Source: CAZGUH01 sp964529005
GTDB taxonomy: Bacteria > Actinomycetota > Acidimicrobiia > Acidimicrobiales > Ilumatobacteraceae
DNA length: 64,000 nucleotides
Reading direction: 5' to 3'
Assembly: GCA_964529005.1 (NCBI GenBank)
Contig: CAZGUH010000007.1
Coordinates: 60,077-124,076 of the forward strand
Below, piece after piece: positions 28,090 to 36,898 of the stretch (positions are counted from its first letter, which is position 1; each line of letters begins with the position of its first letter). The position numbers were made by a program, and so were the translations under genes. The notes below the pieces were generated by a model. That model saw only the letters and a list, made by a program, of their open reading frames with translations. It was not told the origin of the DNA and searched no databases.

Positions 28090-28178
28090 TGATCTCGGCC
28101 CGCCTCCGCTGCGCTTCGGCGATCTCGACGGTGCGGCTCGTCGCTGGCGTTTCCCTATCCATGGGGGGTGTCAGGTGA
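28089..28178 (+). CDS. Possible 29-codon small ORF between nuoC and nuoD
   Basis: An ATG at 28089 overlaps the nuoC stop (TGATG) and the frame ends in TGA at 28176-28178, overlapping the nuoD GTG at 28175. The peptide is basic with a hydrophobic stretch (STVRLVAGVSLSM). It could carry ribosomes from nuoC to nuoD by coupling, or be chance in a high-GC spacer. There is no homologue I recognise. Confidence 0.2.
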   Translation: MISARLRCASAISTVRLVAGVSLSMGGVR

Positions 28179-29515
28179 CATCGATCGAGGGGATCCGCCA
28201 GACGAACGAGGGCGCGCAGGAGCTGCGGCCGCGCAGCGAGCTGTCGGCCCAGGAGTTGATGCGCGAATCGGGCGCGGTGCTGCGCATGAGCGAGGCCGAA
28301 GTCGCCCGCCTCGGCGAGCTGGCCGCGGACGCCGAGCCCACCGACGACCAGACGATGATCGTCAACATGGGTCCGCAGCACCCGAGCACGCACGGCGTGT
28401 TGCGCCTGATGCTCGAACTGCGAGGCGAGACCGTCGTGCGCGCCAAGCCGGTCATCGGCTACCTGCACACCGGGATGGAGAAGACCGGTGAGGCGCTGAC
28501 CTACATGCAGGGCGCGACCAACGTCACGCGCATGGACTACGCCAGCCCGCTGAACAACGAGCTGGTGTTCTCGATGGCGACCGAGAAGCTGCTCGGCATC
28601 GACGGTGACATCCCGGAACGTGCGGTGTGGATGCGCATGCTGCTCAGCGAGCTGAACCGCATGTCGAGTCACCTGTTGTTCCTCGCCACCAACGGCATGG
28701 ACATCGGCGCGGTGTCGATGATGCTCTACGGATGGCGCGAGCGCGAGGAAGTGCTGCGCTTCTTCCAGAAGGTCACGGGCTTGCGGATGAACCACAACTT
28801 CATCCGCCCCGGCGGGCTCGCCGCCGACCTGCCCGCGGGCTGGCGCGACGACGTGCTGCGACTCCTCGATCTGATCCCGCCGCGGCTCGAGGAATACGAC
28901 ATCCTCATGACCGACCAGCCGATCTGGCGTCAGCGCTTGCAAGGTGTCGGGGTCATCACAGCGCAGGAGGCCGTCGCCCTCGGAGTGACGGGTCCGATCC
29001 TGCGCAGCACCGGAGTGCCGTGGGATCTCCGCCGCGACATGCCGTACCTGCGGTACGACCAGGTCCAGTTCGACGTCATCGTCGGCAGCTTCGGCGATTG
29101 CTTCGATCGGTACGCGATCCGGCTCAACGAGGTGCGCGAGTCGATGCGCATCGTGCGGCAGATCCTCGATCGCATGCCTTCGGGCGACTATCGGATCCAG
29201 AACAAGAAGATCACGCCTCCGCCGCGCGCTCGCATCGACGAGAGCATGGAGGCGTTGATCCACCACTTCAAGATCTTCACCGAGGGCTTCAAGGTGCCCG
29301 AAGGAGAGGTGTACGTGGCGATCGAGAGCCCACGCGGCGAGATCGGCTGCTACATCGCCAGCGACGGTTCGGCGACGCCGTACCGCATGCGCGTGCGCGG
29401 CCCCAGCTTCGTGAACCTCCAGACGCTGCCGCACATGCTGCGCGGCGGCCTGGTGGCCGATGCCGTGGCGGTGATCAGCTCGGTCGACCCGATCCTGGGC
29501 GAGGTCGACCGATGA
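28175..29515 (+). CDS. nuoD: NADH-quinone oxidoreductase subunit D
   Basis: 446-residue 49-kDa subunit that shapes the quinone site with NuoB. Core motifs: NMGPQHPSTHGVLRL, the loop VIGYLHTGMEK and the C-terminal LPHMLRGGLVADAVAVISSVDPILGEVDR block. In the loop, residue 99 is Thr where many complex I enzymes, and the second copy here, have Arg next to cluster N2. The first 55 residues are an extra N-terminal extension. The start is GTG at 28175. Its last 27 nt lie in the 55-bp sequence repeated on both sides of the assembly gap. Confidence 0.95.
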   Translation: MTSIEGIRQTNEGAQELRPRSELSAQELMRESGAVLRMSEAEVARLGELAADAEPTDDQTMIVNMGPQHPSTHGVLRLMLELRGETVVRAKPVIGYLHTGMEKTGEALTYMQGATNVTRMDYASPLNNELVFSMATEKLLGIDGDIPERAVWMRMLLSELNRMSSHLLFLATNGMDIGAVSMMLYGWREREEVLRFFQKVTGLRMNHNFIRPGGLAADLPAGWRDDVLRLLDLIPPRLEEYDILMTDQPIWRQRLQGVGVITAQEAVALGVTGPILRSTGVPWDLRRDMPYLRYDQVQFDVIVGSFGDCFDRYAIRLNEVRESMRIVRQILDRMPSGDYRIQNKKITPPPRARIDESMEALIHHFKIFTEGFKVPEGEVYVAIESPRGEIGCYIASDGSATPYRMRVRGPSFVNLQTLPHMLRGGLVADAVAVISSVDPILGEVDR

Positions 29516-29543
29516 GGTCGACATCGGTTCGTCGACCGATGAG
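29489..29543. repeat. 55-bp sequence duplicated on the left of the N gap
   Basis: Identical to 29644-29698. It contains the nuoD 3' end plus 28 nt. It sits exactly at the contig end, so it is most likely an unmerged k-mer overlap, not a biological repeat. Inside it is a small hairpin, ACCGATG...CATCGGT. Confidence 0.9.
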
Positions 29544-29643
29544 NNNNNNNNNNNNNNNNNNNNNNNNNNNNNNNNNNNNNNNNNNNNNNNNNNNNNNNNN
29601 NNNNNNNNNNNNNNNNNNNNNNNNNNNNNNNNNNNNNNNNNNN
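29544..29643. other. Assembly gap, 100 N
   Basis: Exactly 100 N between nuoD and nuoE, a placeholder length. Flanked by perfect 55-bp copies, so the true sequence is probably continuous with no missing gene. Confidence 0.95.
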
Positions 29644-29698
29644 CCGATCCTGGGCGAGGTCGACCGATGAGGTCGACATCGGTTCGTCGACCGATGAG
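29644..29698. repeat. 55-bp sequence duplicated on the right of the N gap
   Basis: Identical to 29489-29543; see that entry. It repeats the last codons of nuoD out of context. Confidence 0.9.
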
Positions 29699-29719
29699 AC
29701 AGCACGGAGTTGAGCGATA

Positions 29720-30307
29720 GTGGCACGGCTCACCGAGGACAACGTTCGCATCGCCCGCGAGATCATCGGCCGTTACCCGCGGCCGAAAAGCGCCCTCATC
29801 CCTCTGCTCCACCTCGCCCAGGAGCAGGACGGGCACGTCACCCGCGAGGCCATGGCGCACATCGCCGAGCTCGTCGGTGTCACGCCTGCCGAGGTGTACG
29901 GCACTGCGACGTTCTACGAGATGTTCAAGTTCGAAGAGGTCGGCAAGTACTGCATCAACGTGTGCACGAACATCTCCTGCCAGCTCCTCGGAGCGTGGGA
30001 GTTGCTCGAGCACGCCGAGGAGCGCCTGGGCATCAAGGCCGGCGCGACGACGCCCGACGGCATGTTCACGCTCGAAGACGTCGAATGCATCGCCGCGTGC
30101 ACCGAGGCGCCCGCGCTGCAGGTGAACTACCGCTTCCGCTACAAGGTCACGCCGGCCGACTTCGACACGTTGATCGACGAGCTGCGCACCGGCGTGCACA
30201 GCGACGAGATTCCGCCGCACGGAACCCTCGCGCGCATCCGCCAGCGCACGACCGATCGCTGGGCGAACACCGGCATCGAAGCACAAGCCGCGGTGGACGC
30301 GCGATGA
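29720..30307 (+). CDS. nuoE: NADH-quinone oxidoreductase subunit E
   Basis: 195-residue thioredoxin-fold subunit with [2Fe-2S] cluster N1a. The ligands are CTNISC (about 83-88) and later Cys in DVECIAACTEAP. It works with NuoF and NuoG in the NADH-oxidising module. The start is GTG at 29720, with CGGAG about 10 nt upstream. Its stop overlaps the nuoF start by ATGA. The N-terminal part has the usual SALIPLLHLAQEQDGHV. Confidence 0.95.
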   Translation: MARLTEDNVRIAREIIGRYPRPKSALIPLLHLAQEQDGHVTREAMAHIAELVGVTPAEVYGTATFYEMFKFEEVGKYCINVCTNISCQLLGAWELLEHAEERLGIKAGATTPDGMFTLEDVECIAACTEAPALQVNYRFRYKVTPADFDTLIDELRTGVHSDEIPPHGTLARIRQRTTDRWANTGIEAQAAVDAR

Positions 30308-31731
30308 CCGAGCGGAACGAGCCGCAGAGCTTCCTCGTCCCGGGGCTGGTGCCGTCGGGCCCGAAGATCATCACGCAGCGCTTCGACCAACCGGACGGGC
30401 ACACCTACGACGGCTACGTCCGCACCGGTGGCTACACGGCGCTCGCCAAGGCGTTGACGATGACGCCGCAGCAGGTGCACGACGAAGTCAAGGCGTCCGA
30501 GATGCAAGGCCGTGGCGGCGCCGGCTTCCCCGCAGGGGTCAAGTGGGGATTCCTTCCCCCGAACGTCTTCCCGCGCTATGTCGTCGTCAACGGCGACGAG
30601 AGCGAGCCCGGCACCTACAAGGATCGGCTGCTGATGGAGCTCGATCCGCACCAGCTGATCGAGGGTGTCGTCATCACGTGCTACGCGGTCGGCGCAGCGC
30701 AGGCGTTCCTCTACGTGCGCGGCGAGATGGCGCTGGCGCAGGAGCGCATCGCTCAGGCGCTGAACGAGGCGTACGCCAACGGCAAGGTGGGCAAGAACAT
30801 CAACGGGTCCGGCTTCAGCGTCGACGTCGCGTTGACGTGGGGCGCCGGCGCCTACATCGTCGGCGAGGAGACGGCCCTGATCGAGAGCCTCGAGGGCGAG
30901 CGCGGCATGCCCCGGCTCAAGCCGCCGTACTTCCCGGCGAGCAAGGGCTTGTACATGCAGCCGACGATCGTCAACAACGTCGAGACGTTGTCGAACGTGC
31001 CGTGGATCGTCAACAACGGCGGTGAGGCGTTCAAGAACATCGGTGCTCCGACCAGCACGGGCATGCGCATGTTCGCCGTGAGCGGCCACGTCAAGAAGCC
31101 CGGCGTGTTCGAGGTGCCGAACGGCGTCACGACGTTCCGGATGCTGTTCGAAGCGCCGGAGTACTGCGGCGGCATCCGTGAGGGCCGCAACGTGAAGGCC
31201 TTCATCCCCGGCGGTGCGAGCGCCATGTGGTTCTTCGACGAGCACCTCGACATGCCGCTCGACAAGCCCACGGTCGACAAGGCCGGATCGATGCTCGGCT
31301 CCGGCGCGATCGTCGTGATGGACGACACCACGGACATCGTCGCCGCCTGCTGGCGCGTCGTGCGCTTCTTCGCCCGCGAGAGCTGCGGCAAGTGCACGCC
31401 GTGCCGTGAAGGCACCACGTGGCTCGAGCGGATCCTCAAGCGCATGCTCGACGGCGCGGGTCGGGAGGAAGATCTCGACCTGCTGCTCGACGTGTGCGAG
31501 AGCATCAGCCCGGGCATCGCCTGGCCGCCGCGGCAGACGACCATCTGCCCGCTGGGGCCCTCGGCGGTCAGCCCGATCGCGTCCGCCGTGCGCCGCTATC
31601 GCCACGAGTTCGAGCACTACGTGCGGCACGGCCGCCCGGTCGACGGCGTTCAGCGGCCGGCGATCCACGGGTCGAGCTCGCACACGGTGCACGTCGCGTC
31701 GATCCAGGAGGGCGAGCACGCCCATGTCTGA
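30304..31731 (+). CDS. nuoF: NADH-quinone oxidoreductase subunit F
   Basis: 475-residue subunit that binds NADH and FMN and carries [4Fe-4S] N3. Motifs: GRGGAGFPAGVKW (NADH), VVNGDESEPGTYKDR (FMN), WGAGAYIVGEETALIESLEG, and the cluster ligands ESCGKCTPCREG with a last Cys in TTICPLGP. The ATG at 30304 overlaps nuoE by 4 nt, and the 3' end overlaps nuoG by 8 nt. There is no counterpart in the second nuo operon. Confidence 0.97.
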   Translation: MTERNEPQSFLVPGLVPSGPKIITQRFDQPDGHTYDGYVRTGGYTALAKALTMTPQQVHDEVKASEMQGRGGAGFPAGVKWGFLPPNVFPRYVVVNGDESEPGTYKDRLLMELDPHQLIEGVVITCYAVGAAQAFLYVRGEMALAQERIAQALNEAYANGKVGKNINGSGFSVDVALTWGAGAYIVGEETALIESLEGERGMPRLKPPYFPASKGLYMQPTIVNNVETLSNVPWIVNNGGEAFKNIGAPTSTGMRMFAVSGHVKKPGVFEVPNGVTTFRMLFEAPEYCGGIREGRNVKAFIPGGASAMWFFDEHLDMPLDKPTVDKAGSMLGSGAIVVMDDTTDIVAACWRVVRFFARESCGKCTPCREGTTWLERILKRMLDGAGREEDLDLLLDVCESISPGIAWPPRQTTICPLGPSAVSPIASAVRRYRHEFEHYVRHGRPVDGVQRPAIHGSSSHTVHVASIQEGEHAHV

Positions 31732-34108
31732 CACCGTCACGTCCGGCGCGGCAGAAGCCGAGGAGGCGCCGAAGACCACGATCAGCATCACCGTCGACGG
31801 CCGCCCGCACGAGGCGCAACCGAACCAGCTGGTGATCGACGCGTGCGAGGACGCCGGAGCGTACGTCCCGCGCTTCTGCTACCACCCGCGCATGAGCCCG
31901 GTCGGCATGTGCCGCCAGTGCCTCGTCGAGGTCGAGGGGCCGCGCGGGCCGATGATGGTGGTCAGCTGCATGACGCCCGTCGCCGAGGGGCAGGTCGTCA
32001 ACACCGAGACCGACCAGGTGAAGCGCGCGCAGGAAGGCGTGCTCGAGTTGCTGCTCGCCAACCACCCGCTCGACTGCCCGGTGTGCGACAAGGGCGGTGA
32101 GTGCCCGCTCCAGGACCAGGCGTTCAGCCACGGTCCGGGCGAGAGCCGCTTCGTCGAGGAGAAGCGGCATTACGAGAAGCCGATCGCGATCAGCGATCTC
32201 GTGCTGCTCGACCGCGAGCGCTGCATCCTGTGCGATCGCTGCACCCGCTTCGCCGACGAGGTCGCCGGCGACAAGCTGATCCACTTCACCCACCGCGGCG
32301 GCCTCACCCAGGTGTTGACGTTCCCCGACGAGCCGTTCAGCTCGTACTTCAGCGGCAACACCGTGCAGATCTGCCCGGTCGGCGCGCTGACCTCGAAGCC
32401 GTACCGCTTCAAGGCACGCCCGTGGGATCTCGAGCAGGTCGAGTCGACGTGCCAAGAGTGCGCGGTCGGCTGTCGCACCGTCGTCCAGTCGAGCCGTGAC
32501 GAGCTGATCCGCCGGCAGGGCCTCGACAGCGAGCCGGTCAACTGGGGCTGGCTGTGCGATCGCGGGCGCTTCAACTACGAGGCGGTCAACAGCGCCGAGC
32601 GCCTCGGCGACCCGCTCGTGCGCACGGCGGACGGGCTGGCGCCGACGACATGGTCGGCAGCGATCGCCACCGCTGCGCAGCTCGTGCGCGACGCGCTCGC
32701 TGCGGGTGGTCCGCAGAGCGTGGCCGTGCTCGGTGGGGCCCGCGGCACGAACGAGGACGCGTTCGCCTGGGCGCGTTGGGCGCGTGAGGTCGTCGGCACG
32801 CCGAACGTCGACGCTCAGCTCGGTGACGGCTTGCCGTACGAGCTGTTCGGCCTGCCTCGGGCGACGATCGCCGAGGCCGCATCGGCGCCGACGGTCGTGC
32901 TGCTCGGGCCCGACATCAAAGAGGAGCTGCCGGTCCTCTACCTCCGCGTTCGTGACGCGGCCGAGAAGCGTCGCAGCCGCCTGCTCGAGTTCTCCAGCCA
33001 CGACACCGGCCTCACCCGCTACACGTGGAAGTCGGTCCGCGCCCGCCCCGGCGAGCTGGCGTCGGTCGTGCGCCAGACGATCGGCGACGACGCCGTGCGC
33101 GAGCAACTCGCCAAGGGCCCGGTCGTCGTGATCGCCGGCCGCGGCAACCTCGCCGAGAGCGCCGATCTGACGGTGGCTGCTCTCGCCGAACTGCGCGCTG
33201 CGGTTCCCGATCTCAAGGTGTTGCCAGCGCCGCGCCGCGGCAACGTCACGGGCGCCCTCCAACTGGGGATGCGCCCGGGCTACGGCGGCCTCGATTCCGA
33301 GGGGATCATCCGGGCTGCCGCCGACGGCAAGATCGAGTGCCTCGTGCTCGTCGGATCCGATCCGATCGACGACTTCCCCGACGCCGACCTCGCTCGGCGG
33401 GCGCTCGCCGGTGCTCGCCGGATCATCGCGGTCGACACGTTCCTGAACGACAGCTCGAAGCTCGCCGACGTCGTGTTCGCCGCGGCGGCCAGCGGCGAGA
33501 AGTCGGGCACGACGACCAACCTCGAAGGGCGGGTCACGGTCGTGAACCGCAAGATCACCGCCCGCGGCACGTCGCGACCGGACTGGATGATCGCCACCGA
33601 GCTCGCCCTGGCGATGGATGCGGATCTCGGCTACTCGACCGTCGAGGAGATCACCGACGCGATCGCGGCCACGGTGCCGGCCTACAGCGGGGCGACGCGG
33701 GCGGCCATCGCCCGCCGCGGTGACGAGGTCGTCGCGGTGGCCGAGACCGGGCCGCTTCATCCAGCGGGCGTCACGGCGTCGGAGCAGAACAGCTACGACT
33801 ACCGCCTCGTCGTCAGCCGCACCCTGTGGGACGACGCTGTCGGCACGCGCACCTCGCCGTCTCTCGCCCACCTCGCCGGTGACACCGTCCTGCACGTCCA
33901 CCCGCTGGACGTCGCCCGCATCGGGACCCGCGTCGGCGCCTCGGTCGTGGTCTCGAGCCCGCGCACGAGCGTCGTGCTGCCCGTGGTCGCCGACGAATCG
34001 GTGCAGCGCGGGACCGTCTGGGTGCCGTTCAACCACCGGGGTGTCAACGTCGGCGAGCTGATCGACGCCAGCGCCCCCATCATCGACGTGCGAATCGAGA
34101 ACGTGTGA
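31724..34108 (+). CDS. nuoG: NADH-quinone oxidoreductase subunit G
   Basis: 794-residue Fe-S subunit. The N-terminal [2Fe-2S] N1b site is at FCYHPRMSPVGMCRQCLVEV, the N4/N5 Cys/His sites at HPLDCPVCDKGGECPLQD and CILCDRCTRF, and a further C-x2-C-x3-C-x27-C set from CQECAVGC to GWLCDRG, the motif for the optional cluster N7. The molybdopterin-oxidoreductase-like C-terminal part is complete but has no Mo ligand that I can see. Start ATG 31724 overlaps nuoF. Confidence 0.95.
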   Translation: MSDTVTSGAAEAEEAPKTTISITVDGRPHEAQPNQLVIDACEDAGAYVPRFCYHPRMSPVGMCRQCLVEVEGPRGPMMVVSCMTPVAEGQVVNTETDQVKRAQEGVLELLLANHPLDCPVCDKGGECPLQDQAFSHGPGESRFVEEKRHYEKPIAISDLVLLDRERCILCDRCTRFADEVAGDKLIHFTHRGGLTQVLTFPDEPFSSYFSGNTVQICPVGALTSKPYRFKARPWDLEQVESTCQECAVGCRTVVQSSRDELIRRQGLDSEPVNWGWLCDRGRFNYEAVNSAERLGDPLVRTADGLAPTTWSAAIATAAQLVRDALAAGGPQSVAVLGGARGTNEDAFAWARWAREVVGTPNVDAQLGDGLPYELFGLPRATIAEAASAPTVVLLGPDIKEELPVLYLRVRDAAEKRRSRLLEFSSHDTGLTRYTWKSVRARPGELASVVRQTIGDDAVREQLAKGPVVVIAGRGNLAESADLTVAALAELRAAVPDLKVLPAPRRGNVTGALQLGMRPGYGGLDSEGIIRAAADGKIECLVLVGSDPIDDFPDADLARRALAGARRIIAVDTFLNDSSKLADVVFAAAASGEKSGTTTNLEGRVTVVNRKITARGTSRPDWMIATELALAMDADLGYSTVEEITDAIAATVPAYSGATRAAIARRGDEVVAVAETGPLHPAGVTASEQNSYDYRLVVSRTLWDDAVGTRTSPSLAHLAGDTVLHVHPLDVARIGTRVGASVVVSSPRTSVVLPVVADESVQRGTVWVPFNHRGVNVGELIDASAPIIDVRIENV

Positions 34109-35325
34109 TGCTGGCCATCGATCCGCTCCTCGTCGGCGACCTCTCCTTCACCGACGTCCTCGTCGTCCTGTTGAAGGTGCTCGTCGTCTTCCTCGTCGGC
34201 TTGCACGCCACGATCCTCGTCATCTGGTTCGAGCGCAAGGTGATCGCGGGCATGCAGAACCGCATCGGGCCGAACAAGGCCGGCCCGTTCGGTCTGCTCC
34301 AGACGCTCGCCGACGGCATGAAGCTGATGTTCAAGGAAGACCTGATCCCCGATCGTGCCGACCGGCTCGTCTTCCGCGTCGCGCCGTTCCTCTCGTTCGT
34401 GCCGGCGTTCCTCATCTGGGCGGTGATCCCGCTCGGGGGTGACTTCCGCGACGGCAAGAACGGCGTCGTCGAGATCTTCGGCAAGGCCACCAAGGTGCAG
34501 CTCGCCGATCCGCCGATGGGCGTGCTGATGCTGCTCGCGCTGAGCTCGGTCGCCGTCTACGGCATCATGCTCGCCGGCTGGTCGAGCGGCTCCAAGTACC
34601 CGCTGCTGGGCAGCGTCCGTGCGTCGGCGCAGATGGTCAGCTACGAAGCGGCGCTCGGCCTCAGCGTGGCGGCGATCATCCTCGTGACGGGAACGTTGAG
34701 CACGAGCGACATCGTTGCCGACCAGTCGACGATCTCGCGATGGGGTGTGATCGCCACCGGCGTCGTGCCGTTCGTCATCTTCCTCATCGCCGCGACGGCG
34801 GAGATGAACCGGCCGCCGTTCGACCTCGTCGAAGCGGAGCAAGAGCTGGTGGGCGGCTACAACACGGAGTACTCGGCGTTCCGTTTCGCTCTGTTCTTCG
34901 TGGCCGAGTTCATGAACGCGGTGACCATGAGCGCCGTGATCGTGACCCTGTTCTTCGGCGGCCCGCGCCCGATCGCGTTCGGCGACACGGTGCTCGACAT
35001 CCCGTTGATTCCCAACGGCCTCGAGGGCAGCATCTGGCTGCTCGCCAAGGTGCTGATCTTCCTGTACGTCTACGTCTGGATGCGAGCCACGCTGCCGCGG
35101 TTCCGTTACGACCAGCTGATGGACCTCGGCTGGAAGGTGATGATCCCCGCGTCGCTCGGCTGGTTCATGTTCCTCGCCGCCCAGCGCGTGGGTGACCAGG
35201 AGGACTGGAACTCCGTCGTCGTCGCTGCGGTGTCGATCGGCGTGCTGCTGGTGTGCGTCGGTCTGCTCTACGCCGCGACCCGGGTGAGCGCTCGCAACCG
35301 TGAACGAGAGGGGGCGATGTTCTGA
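34108..35325 (+). CDS. nuoH: NADH-quinone oxidoreductase subunit H
   Basis: 405-residue eight-helix subunit joining the arms and lining the quinone tunnel. Motifs: ERKVIAGMQNRIGPNKAGPFG, LADGMKLMFKED, and EMNRPPFDLVEAEQELVGGYNTEYS in the quinone-channel loop. The ATG at 34108 overlaps the nuoG stop by 1 nt (GTGATG); the GTG just before is possible. The C-terminus is longer than in E. coli, with one extra helix (VVVAAVSIGVLLVCVGLLYA). Confidence 0.96.
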   Translation: MLAIDPLLVGDLSFTDVLVVLLKVLVVFLVGLHATILVIWFERKVIAGMQNRIGPNKAGPFGLLQTLADGMKLMFKEDLIPDRADRLVFRVAPFLSFVPAFLIWAVIPLGGDFRDGKNGVVEIFGKATKVQLADPPMGVLMLLALSSVAVYGIMLAGWSSGSKYPLLGSVRASAQMVSYEAALGLSVAAIILVTGTLSTSDIVADQSTISRWGVIATGVVPFVIFLIAATAEMNRPPFDLVEAEQELVGGYNTEYSAFRFALFFVAEFMNAVTMSAVIVTLFFGGPRPIAFGDTVLDIPLIPNGLEGSIWLLAKVLIFLYVYVWMRATLPRFRYDQLMDLGWKVMIPASLGWFMFLAAQRVGDQEDWNSVVVAAVSIGVLLVCVGLLYAATRVSARNREREGAMF

Positions 35326-35999
35326 TGGGATACCTCGGAGGCTTCCTCGTCACGCTGCGCCAGCACGGGCCGCGCAACCGCGTCACCACGCAGTACAGCG
35401 GTGGCCGCGGCTTCCGCCGGCTGAAGGAGAAGCGCGGCGACGGCGTGGCGAACCCGAAGTACGACGTCAAGATCCCCAAGCCCGAGCGCTTGCACGGCCG
35501 TCACGTCCTCAACCGCTACGAGGACGGGATGGAGAAGTGCATCGGCTGCGAGCTGTGCGCGGGCGTGTGCCCGGCGAAGTGCATCTACGTGCGCGGCGCC
35601 GACAACGATCCCGACAACCCGACGTCGCCCGGTGAGCGCTTCGGCTTCGTCTACGAGATCAACTACCTGCGCTGCATCCACTGCGACATGTGCGTCGAGG
35701 CGTGCCCGACCGAGGCGATCACCGAGAGCAAGCTGTTCGAGTTCAGCTTCACCAACCGCGCCGACGCGATCTACACGAAGGCCGAGTTGCTCGTCGGCGC
35801 CGACGGCAAGCCGCAGCAGCTGCCGTGGGAGGACTGGCGCGAGGGCGACGATCTGAACACCTCCGGATGGGTCCGTGCCACAGCGCCCGCCGGCGACGCC
35901 GATTTCGAAGGCGTGGTGAGCTGGAGCGGCGAACTCGGATACGGGGTGCGAGCCGCCGAGCCTCCGCAGTCCGTGCGCGACGAGCGAGGGCGTCGCTGA
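35325..35999 (+). CDS. nuoI: NADH-quinone oxidoreductase subunit I
   Basis: 224-residue subunit with two [4Fe-4S] clusters (N6a, N6b): CIGCELCAGVCPAKC near 67 and CIHCDMCVEACPTEA near 116. The N-terminal amphipathic helix (LGGFLVTLRQ) sits on the membrane. The C-terminal 60 residues are an extension rich in Asp/Gly. It overlaps nuoH and nuoJ by 1 nt each (TGATG junctions). Confidence 0.96.
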   Translation: MGYLGGFLVTLRQHGPRNRVTTQYSGGRGFRRLKEKRGDGVANPKYDVKIPKPERLHGRHVLNRYEDGMEKCIGCELCAGVCPAKCIYVRGADNDPDNPTSPGERFGFVYEINYLRCIHCDMCVEACPTEAITESKLFEFSFTNRADAIYTKAELLVGADGKPQQLPWEDWREGDDLNTSGWVRATAPAGDADFEGVVSWSGELGYGVRAAEPPQSVRDERGRR

Positions 36000-36571
36000 T
36001 GGAGCTCTTCGTCTTCGTGTGCGCGGCGGCGATGGTCCTCGGCGGCGCGGTCGGGGTCATCACGCGCTCCAACCCCGTGCACGCCGCGCTCAGCCTGGTG
36101 ATGACGCTGTTCGGGATCGCGGTGCTGTTCATCGCTCAGGAAGCGACGTTCCTCGCCGCGGTGCAGGTCATCGTGTACGCCGGCGCGATCGTCGTGCTGT
36201 TCCTGTTCGTGATCATGCTGCTCGGCGTCGACCGCACCGAGAACATCAAGATCGAGCCGTTCCCCGTGCAGCGCGTGCTGGCGGGCATCATCGGCGTCGG
36301 CATCATCGCCTTGGTGGGCGCCGCGATCATCGAGACGCGCGACTCCATCCGCCCGACCGGCGGCACGCTGGAGACGGCGACCATCGAGGACCACGACTCG
36401 AACATCCGCCAGCTCGCCTTCGACCTCTTCCAGAACCACGTCTTCGCGTTCGAGCTGACCTCGGTGCTGCTCGTGATCGCGGTCGTCGGCACGGTGCTGC
36501 TCGCTCGCCGCCCGAAGGCGGACGCGGCGACGTCGTCGGAGAAGAAGCCCGTCGCAGAGGTCCGTTCATGA
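35999..36571 (+). CDS. nuoJ: NADH-quinone oxidoreductase subunit J
   Basis: 190-residue membrane subunit with five helices. Typical: NPVHAALSLVMTLFGIAVLF and VQVIVYAGAIVVLFLFVIMLL, which holds the pi-bulge helix of the family. The ATG at 35999 overlaps the nuoI stop, and the end overlaps nuoK by ATGA. Confidence 0.94.
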   Translation: MELFVFVCAAAMVLGGAVGVITRSNPVHAALSLVMTLFGIAVLFIAQEATFLAAVQVIVYAGAIVVLFLFVIMLLGVDRTENIKIEPFPVQRVLAGIIGVGIIALVGAAIIETRDSIRPTGGTLETATIEDHDSNIRQLAFDLFQNHVFAFELTSVLLVIAVVGTVLLARRPKADAATSSEKKPVAEVRS

Positions 36572-36891
36572 GCGTGCTCGCCGTCGCAGAGCCGACGCCT
36601 ACCTGGTACCTGTTGCTCGGCGCGGTGCTGTTCGCCGTCGGCGCCGTCGGGGTGATGGTGCGCCGCAATCCGCTGGTGATGTTCATGTGCGTCGAGCTGA
36701 TGCTCAACGCCGTGAACCTCAGCTTCGTCGCGATGTCGCGCGCGCTCGGCGACATCGGTGGTCAGACGATCGTGTTCTTCGTGTTGGTGGTGGCAGCAGC
36801 GGAAGTGGTGGTGGGCCTCGGCATCATCGTCGCAATCCTGCGCAGGCGTCCGACCGCCACCGCTGACGATATCTCGGTGCTGAGGGGCTGA
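36568..36891 (+). CDS. nuoK: NADH-quinone oxidoreductase subunit K
   Basis: 107-residue three-helix subunit. The conserved Glu residues of the proton path are in FMCVELMLNAVNLSFV and VLVVAAAEVVVGLGIIV. The ATG at 36568 overlaps nuoJ by 4 nt; nuoL starts 7 nt after the stop. Confidence 0.95.
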   Translation: MSVLAVAEPTPTWYLLLGAVLFAVGAVGVMVRRNPLVMFMCVELMLNAVNLSFVAMSRALGDIGGQTIVFFVLVVAAAEVVVGLGIIVAILRRRPTATADDISVLRG

Positions 36892-36898
36892 CATCCGC

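Noticed and set aside
29544..29643. Missing gene between nuoD and nuoE
   Set aside because: The 55-bp duplicated flanks indicate a contig overlap; gene order D-E is the normal one.
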